A DNA stretch of 64,000 bases from positions 2,842,501 through 2,906,500 of the forward strand of contig NC_088787.1 of NCBI RefSeq assembly GCF_949628265.1, written 5' to 3'. The position numbers and the translations under genes were made by a program. The stretch is from Cloeon dipterum (lineage: Eukaryota; Arthropoda; Insecta; Ephemeroptera; Baetidae). Positions 45,755-56,940 of the stretch are shown one piece after another (position 1 is the stretch's first letter; every line of letters begins with the position of its first letter). The notes below the pieces were generated by a model. That model worked only from the letters and a program-made list of their open reading frames with translations. It did not search any database and had not been told where the DNA came from.

Positions 45755-46084
45755 TACCGTCTTTGACGAAGTTTTTGAGCACATCAATCGATTCTCGAAG
45801 GTCGAATTAGTTAAAAGCCGGTGCGAACCTTTTTTCCCGCCAAAACAATATGCATGTATTTGCGAGGACTGCGCATGCGTGAGAGCTGGCTGGATGTGAC
45901 AAAAAAAGTCATTCGAACAGGCGGTCTCTCTGCAAGTGCTCAAACCTGCTCTGACGCATGCGCAGTCCTCGCAAATACGTTCATTTGGTTTTGGCGGGAA
46001 AAAATTTCGGACGAAAAAATCCAATTTACCTAATTCGACCCTCAGGAATCGATTGGTGTGCTCAGAAACATCGTCAAAGATGGT
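45755..46084. mobile_element. MITE with long terminal inverted repeats, in YL9 leader intron
   Basis: Same family as 41956-42320: ACCGTCTTTGACGAAGTTTT at the left and ATCGTCAAAGATGGTC at the right, with TGACGCATGCGCAGTCCTCG inside. It nearly fills the leader intron. Confidence 0.75.
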
Positions 46085-46126
46085 CTTTAAGAATAAAAAA
46101 ATTAACTCTCCGGTTTTCAGTCAGAA

Positions 46127-48705
46127 ATGGCGGCTCCGCTTGTCCTTCTGACATTATTTCTGCTCGACCTGTGCTGGTGCTGCTCCTCCTCTGTCCACGT
46201 CACTTCCGTCTTCCAGTGGGACGTGATGGATTTCAACTGGCCCTCTGAGGAGAAGAGAACCAAGGCCGTGCTCGACAAAAGCTTCAAACCTGAGAGTATT
46301 AGTCCGCGATACGCGGCCGTTTTCGGCAACAGACTCTTCCTCAGCCTCTCCAAAGAAAATGGCGGCAATCCCGTGTCTCTGGCATGGCTGCCAACCAGAA
46401 GCACGTCAGCTTCAGAGCCGCCCAAACTCAATCCTTTTCCATACTGGCGAATGCACGTGAGTTTTAAATTTAATTTTCTCGTAAAATTCGTGCCACGCCC
46501 CCCTCTGTTAGCCAATCAGATTGTTTGTTGTAAAACAGGAAGGACCGAACCGCAGTGACACGATAATGCGGGCGACGGGTCTGGAAGTCGACCGACTCGG
46601 CAGGTTGTTGTGGGTGTTGGACGTGAGTTATCAAAACTCGAAATCAAAGCTCTGGATCTTCAACCTGAAGGAAAACGATGCCATCCATCTCGTGCATCAG
46701 TTTGGCGACATTTTCGGCCTGAACGACCTGGTGTTGGACGAGACGCCGGACGACTGGCTGGCCTACATCACGTATTACCTCTCCGACAACCTCATTGCTT
46801 TCAGCTTGAAGACAAATCAATCGTGGCTCGTGGAAACGCAGGGCCAGAGATTCGTCGCAATCGCCATTTCGCCTAAAAATGAGCAGATTTATCTCAGCAA
46901 CCACGGCTCCAAGGAATTGTATTCGATCGGCTCGGTAGGACTCAGGAACGGAAGCAGAGCCGCAAATCCGGAGTTGATTGGAAACTGGACAGCGCAACCT
47001 TGTAGATTGGTGGTAGACAAACATGGCGGCCTGCTCGCATCCTTTTTCTACGCAAACTTCACTGCAATTTGGAATACAACACAGCCATTTCAGGAGCAAA
47101 GTTTATATGAGGTATAAAAAGGTCTTAAAATTATAGTTTTACTTTTAACCGCCGGGTGTTGAAGCTGCGCAGTAAACTTGTGCGCAACTTCCGCATGCGC
47201 AATATGTTCAGATCGCTTCTTAATTTCACAGGGAAGCTGAAACTTTTCACTGCGCATGCGTGAACCAAATTAAAACCTTCTGCGCAGTCGTATTTCCCAC
47301 CGGGGTTGCGATCTGTGTTGGTTCTTGCCGGTCAAAATGGAGTCGAAGTAATGGCGGACAATGGTAGACAGTCCAGCGGCCAATTAAAAGCGTTAAAAAA
47401 GAGGCGTGCCGACCTAATAATTTCATTCCCGCGTATTTTGTTAAATTTCCATTAGCCCAATGTGCCATCTAACGGTCGATTCGCCAATTACCGGGCTAAT
47501 CAGCTGTTAGTAAAGATATAACAACAACTTTGCCACCGTACTAAATGCGCGTCACGTGAATCCAGCCCCTGGAGCATTTAACACGTCTATAAATTAATTT
47601 AATTTAATTTAAACAAATTTTTAACTCTCTAAAAAATAATTTAAAATTGCGGAATAAATTTTTAAATTTATTTGGGGCTCTTGGTCAGTTTATTAACTTG
47701 TAATTTCCTCTATTTAGGTCAAGGCTGCGAATACTTACTGGCCGATTACGCTTGCCTTGGACACATCCGGAACTCTTTGGATGACGGTGCAGAGTAAAAT
47801 TATGGATAAGCCGCGGTACAGGCTTCTGAAGGCCGCAGTCGGAGCCAAATTTAATGTTCCAAAAGGTAATTTTATTCAATAGTTTTTTATCTTCTTGCTA
47901 TTAAATTGTCATAATTTCTCTCACCCCGGAAGCAATTAATTTCCTTTGCTCAAAAAAGAGGGCGTAACTGGTACAATTTGAAAAATTGGATTTTGGGGGC
48001 ATTTTTTCTAAAAAAATTGCTATTTATTAGTAAATAACATTAATTTATATTATTTATTAGAGTTATGCAACCTGTTAGACTGACGGTTAAAGCCGGTTGC
48101 ATACTCTTTTCTCCGACATTCCTGACTAAAATCCGCTAATTATAATTTCAGAGCCGAAAATAAAGAAAAATCGGAAAAATCCAACTGCTTGTGTGCATCT
48201 TGAAGAGCGCAACTGTTCCTTCACCAATGGAAGTGACCAATTTCGAGAAAATCACAAAAACAGGAGCTCTATCAACGTTTTACCCATAATTCTGATCTGC
48301 TTGGCCGTCATCATCATCGTTTCAATAGCAATTCTCATTGCGTATTTCCTCGCGCGGGCAAAAAAGCAACGAAACTCGGCCGACCTGCCGAGATTCCACG
48401 AGCTGCAACAAATGATTGAAATTCCTTTAAATGCTGCCCGTCCTCCGTCTCCGGGGCTCTACGAAACGCCGAAATCTCGTTCTTCTGACGACAATAAGAT
48501 CAGAGAATTCAAACCCTGCCCCACGGTGGCGGAGATCATGGACCGATTGGGGCCGCCGCCTCCCATCCCGACGAGTGAGTACGACGACGTCGGCCCTCTG
48601 GAGCCGCAACCGGAAAATCTGTACGTCCTAGCAGGACCTTCCAGGTCGTCGAACTACCTGAGAATCTTGCCCAGTGTAGATCGACCCCAGGATTTGAGCT
48701 ATTGA
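46127..48705 (+). CDS. YL9: membrane-anchored Yellow/MRJP-like protein with tyrosine-motif tail
   Basis: Exons 46127-46456, 46539-47111, 47718-47865 and 48152-48705 join to 534 residues with phases 0,0,1. The signal peptide (about 1-21, MAAPLVLLTLFLLDLCWC) precedes VFQWDVMDFNWPS, FPYWRMH, a variant GRLLWVLDVS with LWIFNLKEND, and LALDTSGTLWMTV. Several NxT/S sites are present. TM about 392-416 (VLPIILICLAVIIIVSIAIL), followed by ARAKK. The tail (about 115 residues) has YETP, a PPPPIP run, YDDV, YVLA and YLRILP, then 12 extra residues. It is the last copy of the array and among the most diverged. The start codon lies 6 bases after the acceptor. Confidence 0.85.
47150..47525 (+). repeat. Repeat family R2 copy in YL9 intron 2
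   Basis: AGCTGCGCAGTAAACTTGTG, CCGCATGCGCAATATG, CACTGCGCATGCGTGAACC and CATCTAACGGTCGATTCGCC, in the same order as at 22190. Confidence 0.65.
48065..48102. repeat. ATGCAACC hairpin in YL9 intron 3
   Basis: Perfect arms ATGCAACC/GGTTGCAT with flanking AGAGT and ACTCT extending the stem. Confidence 0.5.
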
Positions 48706-49290
48706 CGCCATTTGTTTAAAAAAAATGGATTTTTGGGATTTTATCAAATAAAAATGGCGTCAATAATTCACTTCAGGGGCTTTTTATAATTTTTAATTTA
48801 ATAAATATAAACATATTCATGTTTTTAACTACAAAAATTCGACAATTTTATTGAATTTTTAATTGGGTAATTTTTTAAACACGTTAAAAAAGAAAATGAG
48901 ATTCTAGATTAGACGAAATTTGTGCGAGAATGGTAAATTTGAGAAAAATTTGCACAGTAGGAAAAAAACTGGAAATTTAATCAGCTTTCTGAATAAAGGC
49001 AGTTTTTGTGGCTACTTTCAACTGCTGAATTTTAATCAGGCCAAACACAAACCCATTTCAAAAATCTGCAATTTTTGAATAAATACAAAATATCTTTCAA
49101 GACTCTAAAGTATCATTTTTTATCTTCTCACTATTTAACTTTCGCAATTTTTCTCTTCCAGGAAGCAATTAATTTCCTTTGCTAAAACAGTTTCCCTTTT
49201 TACCCGCAATTTAAAATTCAACAAATCAGATTAATTTTGATTACTCGTCGTGGCCTCAAATCCATCCAACCCCTAATAATTTAAATAATT
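48706..49290. repeat. YL9 3' UTR and dispersed repeat R3
   Basis: AATAAA strings at about 48747 and 48798 are likely polyadenylation signals. About 48905-49205 is the inverted counterpart of 59050-59345 (GGAAATTTAATCAGCTTTCT, GAAGCAATTAATTTCCTTTG). A fragment of the same repeat is in YL9 intron 3 near 47930. Confidence 0.5.
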
Positions 49291-50470
49291 AATCATAAAG
49301 CGTGACAGCAGCTTGCATCTCCGAGATGTTCCGGGATGACGTGGGTCTCTTTCTTGCGCTCGGCATACATATAATATTTTCTCTCACCTTTCTGCGAGCA
49401 GAGATTAATGATGCAAATCAGCAGCGTGTCGTCATCTTCCATTAGCGCTGCGCAAACACTCAATCGATCCGGCAGACGCAAATCCATCACGCCTCGCAAA
49501 TCACACACCAATTAATCTGCATATAATTCCTCCAGAAAACAAAAAAACAACAATTGTCTCGTTTTATGCAACGAAGGATTTATTTCGTAATCTTTGATGC
49601 ACACTTATGAGTAACTTGAACGTTTTTGGTAACATTATAGCGTCACTAAACTCTGAAATTGTTTGTTTTCCGTCTTTGGCATCAACAAAACAAAAAAAGA
49701 AGCAATCGATTCCAAAATGGCGGCGATGCGAATCTAGCGTCACTTCTTCCAGACTACAGCAGGAACGTTGCGTGATTGTGGTTAACAATACCGTATTTTT
49801 TTCTTATTAAATTACACTACGCGAAGATAGAGAGAGAGAGAGAGAGAGCGAAAGCTGAGTTAAAAACACGACTAATTTCCCAACGAAAACAACTCTCCCT
49901 TCCGGCGGTAATACATATTATATCTATATTTTTATATTTGCAACAGTAAAGTCGTAGTTTTATTTTTATACAGTTGGCGTCTTGAACCGTGTAAAACGCT
50001 TAATATTTAGCAAATGTTCGCTTTTGGACATTCATCACAGATAAATCACTTCTCTGAAAATGCAGCACTCTCTCGCATTTATTTATTTAATTTAAAGTTA
50101 TTGACTTGTCATTTTGCGCAGCGTGCACAGGGAGTTTGACAGCTGGGTTTTTCATTTTTTATTTATTTCTCGCGGACACGCACGAAACCTTGAACACAGT
50201 TATAAATAATCCAGCGTTCACATCAAACTCTGAGATCTTTTGAAAGTGAAAGGGAAAAATCCGCCTCTTTTCCAGGTAGAGGAGAACCTTTCCCTTTCGG
50301 CTCAGATATTAAACTCTAAAACTTCGATTCGAAAATAAAAAAGCGGTGTGTTCTTTTCCGGAGGCTCAGGTCGGAAAAGGTTATTTTCAATTCAACATTC
50401 AGCGCAAATAAATAAAACTGACTTCAATGGAACCAGCATGCTCCATTCATTACGAAAATAGGGGAAGTGA
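49291..50470. other. Intergenic, with an AG microsatellite
   Basis: An (AG)10 run lies at 49829-49848 and a CCAAAATGGCGGCGA string near 49713. Minus-strand ORFs have no recognisable domain. Confidence 0.4.
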
Positions 50471-50473
50471 ATT

Positions 50474-51420
50474 AAGGTTGGAGGGGAGGTTGGCGTGGCC
50501 GTCGGAATCTTGTCACAGAAGGGACAAAAATATCGTCTCTAGGCTCAAGAGGAGAGGCGAAACGTATTTAAGAGCGTAAAGAGAGTTTAAACCTTCTTTC
50601 AGGTTGGAGGGGAGGGAGAGATTGACCCTTGAAATCAGACGAAGGGTATTGATACTACAGAGTCGAGTGGGAGGTATGATTGACCTTGAGAGAAGACCAG
50701 GGAAGTTTTTTCAGTTTCATCTCAGGTTGAAGGGGAGGTTAAACTGTCAATTAGAATCTTGAAAATTCGCCCAAAGGTTAAAATAGGAGAGAACAAATTA
50801 ATTATTTATTATTACACAGCTTTAATCAACCAAAGGGGCACAATCTTAGTCTTATTTCAGGTTGGAGGGGAGGGAGAGAATAACCCTTGAAATCAGACGA
50901 GGGGTTTTAATATTGCATAGCCTTTGAAGAAGGCCAGGGAAAGTTTTTTCAGATTACTCAGGTTGGAGGGGAGGTTTAACTGGCAAAAAAGTCTTGAAAA
51001 ATCGTCCGAAGGTTAAAAAAAGGAAAAGACTCAGGTCTATGGGAGGGAGAGAACGACCTTTGACAGCAGCAGGGTCTTGTTAGTGCAGAGGATCTTTACT
51101 AGTTGTGGGGAGATGTTTATAGCACCTGTCAAGAAAGCACTTCAGTCTTCTCTCAGGTTAGAGGGGAGGGTAAACTGGCCATTAGGGAATCATCCTGTCA
51201 TAACAGGGTAACTTAAACCAAAGAGTTTAGGTCGCAGGAGAAGTGTCCAGTCAATAAGCAATTCTCTTCTCAAGCTTCTCAGGTGAAAGGTAATAGGGGA
51301 AGTGCGGTAACTTGCAACAATTAGAAAACACAGGTCAGAGGGGAGGGGAACAGAGTCTTCTAGAGAGCAAAAACGGCCATGGTGGTGAGTTTTTTGAGTC
51401 TCAGGTCGGAGGGGAAGGCT
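50474..51420. repeat. Purine-rich tandem array with a dimeric higher-order unit
   Basis: The core CAGGTTGGAGGGGAGG recurs near 50474, 50601, 50723, 50859, 50960, 51032, 51155, 51331 and 51402. Two spacer types alternate: one starting GGGAGAGA...ACCCTTGA, the other starting GGTTAAACTG, giving a composite unit of about 250 bp. On the minus strand it follows the receptor stop codon, so it may be transcribed in that gene's 3' UTR. Confidence 0.6.
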
Positions 51421-51520
51421 AGGCAGGGCGGAGGGACTAGCAGTGGGGGGTGGGCGTGGCCCTGCGGAAGCTGAGCACGCGGCTGACGACCGAGGAGGAG
51501 GCGTCGAGCCGCGGCGGGCG

Positions 51521-54500
51521 TCATGCCCGCTGGGAGACGCTGCGGCTGGGCCCGTGGTGGGGCCCTGGGGCCTCGGCGGCCCACTCGGCCCCCCGGCGGC
51601 ACATGAGCAGGTTCTTGTAGGCCTGGCGGTACTCGGAGCTCATCACCACGTAGATGACCGGATTGGTGCACGTCGTCAGGTAGATGAGCATGTAGCTGAG
51701 CAGGTTCAGGTCGCGCAGCTCGGACGCCTTGAAGGTCTTGGTCAGGGTGATGGGCAAATAGCACACCAGGAAGCACACGAAGATCACCAGGATCATCTTC
51801 AGCAGCTTCTTGTCCTTGGCGGTCATCTTGCCCGGCTGCGGCGGCGCCGTCGACGTCGTGGCCGACGTCCGGCGCCGCCGTCGACTCCGCCGCAGCACCG
51901 ACGCCAACTGCGACAGGGCCGACGTCACCGTCGCCGCGGAGGTCGTCCGCTCACGCCGGCCTGGAGTGGGCGACGGCGTCGCCGAGCGATCTGGGGAAGG
52001 ACCGCCGTCGTCATCGGCGCCGCCACACGCGTCGACGCCGGAGGTCGACTGCTCCTCCATGCGAAACGCTTTGCCTGAAAGCAAAATTTACGTTTTCTTT
52101 GGTGTATAAGATCATAAAGTAGTCATTTTTAATTTCAACAAGGCAAAATGAACGTTCAATTGCCCCGCCCACTTTTGTATCCCTCTACAGAGTCAGCTGA
52201 TCGAAGTAGCATCGCTTAGAGCTAACTTCACTTCGATCAGCTGACTCGTGTGCGCGATGCAGAGGGATACAAAAGAGGGCGGGGCGTAAACTTGGGTCAT
52301 TTTTCTTCAGCTCAAACGCGAATGAATTATCAAAAATAAATTTTGGACGCCATTTTATATCAGAAAATTCTTAGCAGCGTTCTGGCCGCCATTTTGAAGT
52401 TTTAAAAATTCAAGATGGCGTAGGAAAAGTGTAAGAATTTTACCTGGTAGCTGAAGTCGCATGGGCGTGAGGAAGGAGTTGCTGCGGGGGGCGTGGTCCG
52501 AGTGTCCGTTGGCGTCGGCGAGGCTGCTGAGCCCGAGGGCCGAGTCATCGGAAGCGAGGCGGCACGTGACGGCCGACACCTCCGCCGAGCGTGGCGCTAG
52601 TGGGCCGGTGGTGGCGTTGGCGTTCGCAGGGGGCGCGCGGCGCGAACGCAGCGCCGTGCGGCGGACGATGTAGAAAATGCGTGCGTAGCAGACGACGATG
52701 GCGGCGCACGGAACTACGAATCCGACTATGAAAAGGAACTCTTTGGGCGAGCTGCCGTTTTCGTCCGGCAGAATGCTGCAACTGCCGATCTGCGTGTCCA
52801 GCCCGAAGCGGCCCCACTCGCCCAAAAGCGTCGGAATCAACGCCCCGAACCCCGTCACCCACGTCGTCGCCACCATCAGCGCCAGGTACCGACGCTTGTA
52901 CAGCCTGCGAACAGAACAAACGGGTGTTAAGGAAAATCCAAGATGGCGGGAGAACGTAAATAATTGGCATATATATCTAAAATGGTGGATAGGAGTACAG
53001 AAATAGGCCATGATCCCTGGTGATTACGTTTTAGCCATTTTTAATTGTAATTCCTATTAAGAAATTCAAAATGGTGGATGTCAAATAAAAATATCAGAAT
53101 TCGAATCTCTAAAATCGGCCATTTTGGATTTAAAAATTCCCCTATTGAACATGTATAAACGAAAATAGTGGCAATTAAATTTTAAAAATGGCGGATGGGT
53201 TGTTCGGAAGCCCAAAATTTTAAAATGGTGGATTAATCAACTCATAATACCCGAAGGTGGGAGGATTTTTTTTGTAGAATCCGGAGGTTTTCACGCAGCG
53301 GGGGCGCACGGGCCCCGCTTTAAAGGGCCCATTCGACGCAGAATTTTACCACGAGTCCAACCAACAATGGATTTTGACTGTACGACCCATAGGAGCTGAG
53401 TTATTAATTTTTAAATGTTAAAAAACGTGAATTGGACATTACAAAATTTCGGTTTTTGGGGCCCAGCTGCGGCCCTGTGGGCCCAACGGCGATGATTTCT
53501 GCACCAGTAGACGCCCCTCGGTGCGGCACAAAATCTCATGTTCAGTTTTTCAAAATTTGACCATTTTTCGAATTTCTACGATTTTTGAATGCCCGAAATT
53601 CTGAAAAGCTCAATATTTTAGAAAAATCTTAATAATTCGGCGGATTGATGGATTTCAATTCACAAGATCTTAAATGAAAGGTCTCACTGAGCTCTATCAC
53701 CTGACCAACCCTGATGACCTTTTTCAGGGTACCCCACCCTGAAATCAGTCCCAAAGCCACTTTTCGCGACTTTTCCAACGCCATGTTCATCCATTTTAGA
53801 TGATTTTTAATGTCAGCCATGATGCACTTTTACATCTCCTTCAATTCATCCCTCAAAATCCATCATCTCCAAAGTTAATAATTTAATAAAAAAGCCGCCG
53901 TCAAGTGTCTGATCATAAAAAATGGGGCTGGTGATGAGCATTGCACCGGAAAGATTGAAAAATGTTCTTTTGTTAAGGGGAACGACCTCGTTGGGCCGTC
54001 GTACGCGAGTTATAATGCAATCGGGGGGCGGAAACACAAAGTTATCCTTGTCAGCGGCGGCGGCGGCGGCGGCGGCGAAAAACGGCCAAAGAATAAGTCG
54101 CAACTTTTGCGCGAGCCGAGCAAACTTGGCGAGCGGCTTTTTTCGCGGCCGACTTTTGCTCTCGAGAGAAAGAGAGATTAGGTCGGAACGGGGTCAAACG
54201 CGCGGCAACAAAAATGGCAAGACGAATCGCTTGTTCTCTCTCGCCAAATGACCGATCGCTTTTTCCCTTCGTGCGAATAAATATCAGCGTCGTTGTGAAC
54301 GAGACTAAACGTCGACCTGGATCAAAGCTGGACGTGGAGACGTGGAGAAGGGAAAAAATGGGTTTTTTTCTTAAAGGAACATTCGACTTCGGATAAAATT
54401 TTCATTATTTTACCTCAAAATGATAAAAAAAACGGCAAATTTTCGCAATTTCCGCAAAACATGTATTTTAAACGCACAAAAGTGATAAGGAGGAAAAGGG

Positions 54501-54756
54501 AGGAGGTTGAAACCCACCTTGGATAGAGTTGAGGGTGTCCGATCATGACGTAACGGTTGAGGGTGATGGCCAGCACCGTGAAGAGCGAGACGGCGACCAG
54601 TCCGTACCTCAGCAGCGGCAGCAAAACGCACAGCAGGTGGCCGTGGCGCCACGCTCGCTGGTAGAACAGCGACGCCACCAGCGGCAGGTTGAAGCAACAC
54701 AGCATCAGGTCCGACACGCTCAGGTTGATGATGAACACTGCTGTCGCGTTCCGAAC
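51521..54756 (-). CDS. moody: Moody/Tre1-like class A GPCR, 3' exons (TM2 to C-terminus)
   Basis: Minus-strand exons 54756-54518, 52904-52444 and 52074-51521 join in phase (0,2,1) to 417 codons plus TGA. Order: TM2 (NLSVSDLMLCCFNLP), TM3 with the NRY motif of this subfamily (ITLNRYVMIGHP), TM4, an extracellular loop with WGRFGLD and IGSCSI, TM5 with the motif VCYARIFYIVRRT, a third intracellular loop of over 150 residues rich in Ser, Ala and Arg, TM6 with CYLP in place of CWxP, and TM7 with TNPVIYVVMSSEYR. The TM1 exon is not between 54.8 and 64 kb. In Drosophila, Moody acts in blood-brain barrier glia and Tre1 in germ-cell migration. The loop motifs favour Moody, but Tre1 cannot be excluded. 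The exons are far more GC-rich than the YL genes. Confidence 0.78.
52162..52285. mobile_element. Short MITE-like hairpin in the last receptor intron
   Basis: GCCCCGCCCACTTTTGTATC at the left is inverted at the right (GATACAAAAGAGGGCGGGGC). An inner pair GAGTCAGCTGATCGAAGT/ACTTCGATCAGCTGACTC strengthens the stem. Confidence 0.65.
53270..53830. repeat. Dispersed repeat R1, copy D, in a receptor intron
   Basis: Contains GACTGTACGACCCATAGGAG and ACCTTTTTCAGGGTACCCCA in the same order as copies A-C. Confidence 0.6.
54054..54077. repeat. (CGG)n microsatellite
   Basis: About eight CGG repeats within the 1.6-kb receptor intron. Confidence 0.8.
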
Positions 54757-54889
54757 CTGAACAACAGAAGGAAAAATATCTAAGTAAGAGTCCATAAATC
54801 CAAGATGGCGGGATTTTAAAATTTTCAACGGGGCCTGATTCAGATATGGCGGAAATTTACAAACGGAAATTAATATTTTTGTTGTTATT

Positions 54890-55290
54890 TCTTTAGTAAC
54901 AGCTGATTAGCCTGGTAATTGGCCAATCGACCGTTAGATGGAACATCAGACCGATGAAAATGCAACAAAATACGCGGGAATTGAATTATTAGGTCGGCAC
55001 GCCTCTTTTTTGACGCTTTTGATTGGCCGCTGGACTGTCTCCTGATTGGCCTCCACTATTTCGACGCCATTTTGACTTTTGACCGGCGGGAAACCAACAC
55101 AGATCGGAACTCGGACCCCGGTGGGAATTACGACTGCGCAGAAGGTTTTAATTTGAGTCACGCATGCGCAGTGATGAGTTTCGGCCTCCCTGTGAAATCA
55201 AGAAGCGATCTGAACATACTGCGCATGCTTCAGATGCGCACAAGTTTACTGCGCAGCTTCGAAACAGGCGAATATTCAAACAACTATTGA
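54890..55290 (-). repeat. Repeat family R2, minus orientation
   Basis: Inverse of the 22190 copy: GACCGTTAGATGG near 54930, then CACGCATGCGCAGTG and CATACTGCGCATGCTTC, ending GCGCAGCTTCG. Confidence 0.65.
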
Positions 55291-56811
55291 TACGTTAATT
55301 CAAGCGTGAAAGGAACCGAATTTCGGTTACTGCGTGGATTTATTTGGTTCTACGATGGAACCGGATGGTTTTGGTCCTGATTAAAATTTTAGATCCGTTT
55401 TGAAGGGACCGTCCGGTCCATCGTGGGACCAAACATTTCGCGGGACCGTTTTTGTTGTTTTAAATTTGTGAATTTAGGAAATTTGCCGATTGTGAATTTA
55501 TATCTTAATTCAACAATGCCATAAATAAATTTAAAAATAAACTCAAGATGGCGTCTAGCTAATTCCACCTTAAAAAAAATAGTTTCAAATATTGGATTTA
55601 AGGTTCGAAATGAATTTTCTTTGACAAAGTCCTTTAATAAAATGACGCAATAAGAGTTGCAAATCTCAGTTTGAGTTTCTCCTTAATTAAAACTATAGCA
55701 GCCTTTCGCGACTTTTCGGCAAGACGCGAGACGAGCTATATATTTTTTTCCTTTGGTGTGTTTGCTTACTTTCGCGCCGGCAGTTTGTTGAAAGCTTTCG
55801 CCGCAATTGCCTCTCGAAATAAATAAATCCGGTGAAAGAGTGAGGGAAAAGGCAGCCGAGCGGAAATTTGCTGCTGCTTTCGGCAGAAAATCCATTTTTA
55901 TTGTCGCCGCAGACCTCGACTGGAGCGATCAAAAATTATTGCAGCCAAAAGCGCTACACACACACGGCAATTCTTTCTGAGAAACCGCAAAATCACTACG
56001 CGGAATAAAGCTTGAATAATGAAAATCGGTTTTCGTGCATGTCGAATTAAGGCAATTGAATTAAAAATGTTTTTTCGCGTTATTTGGGGGTGCGAAGGGG
56101 ACAATAAGGGTTGATTGGTGTTTTGGTGAGTGTCGTAAAGGTGTGTGCGTCGGCTGGCAATAAAAGGCGCCCCAGTTTTTTGTTGCCGAGCCGCAAGGAC
56201 GGAGAGCGCAGCGTGAAATTAAAAGTCTCTTTCGATGCCGCTCTCGGAATTGCTGCTATAATGGCAAAGGTGCATTTCAACGACGCAACAACAAGTTTCT
56301 TTGAGAGAGCATTCGGCTCTTCCGTAACGTCGCTCAAAGCGAACAAAGCAATGACTTCTTTTTCTCAACTGCGCGCAAACAATTTCCGGCGCGGAAAAGA
56401 GTGAAGGAAAAAAATAAAGTGGAATAAAAACTGCTTATTTATTCTAGAACGTTCTCTTGTGCGCTCGGTTTTTTTTAAATTCAAGGTTATTTTTTTAATT
56501 AGAAGCGTTGCACAACGTTTTTCTATGGATAAAAGTGAAATAAAAAATACAGGCTTTATGTAGATCTAATATTTACATTCTCTTTTAAGAGGATAGTATT
56601 TAATATTGTCATTCGTCTACCACTAAATCAAATCTAAAAAATATTGGACATTTTTGTTGTTATATTTATTCTAAATATATACTATTTTAATTTATGGCCT
56701 AAATTGTGATGAAAATTTGTTAGAAATTATTAAAAAATATATATTTCTTTGAAATAATAAACAAATCCTCTTCCCACATTATTTAAAAATATATCATTTC
56801 ATTAAAAACCG

Positions 56812-56940
56812 TCTTAGACGAGATTTCTGAGCACACCAATCGATTCCTGAGGGTCGAATTAAAGCGAAAATCGAAGCTAATTACCTCGATTCACGAATTT
56901 ACGGCCTGCTTTTTTATCTCTAGCAAAATATCATCAATTT
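56812..56940. repeat. Partial MITE end plus adjacent repeat, paired with 61165-61315
   Basis: CCGTCTTAGACGAGATTTCT and CAATCGATTCCTGAGGGTCG match the left end of the 41956 MITE. The following AAGCGAAAATCGAAGCTAAT and TTTACGGCC strings recur at 61255-61315, next to a right-end MITE fragment. Confidence 0.5.

Noticed and set aside
49826-51420. Regularly spaced repeats as a CRISPR array
   Set aside because: The genome is eukaryotic, the units are degenerate and their spacers are themselves repeated.
51443-52078. Long plus-strand ORF (211 codons) rich in Arg, Gly and Ala
   Set aside because: It is the antisense shadow of the GC-rich last exon of the Moody-like receptor.
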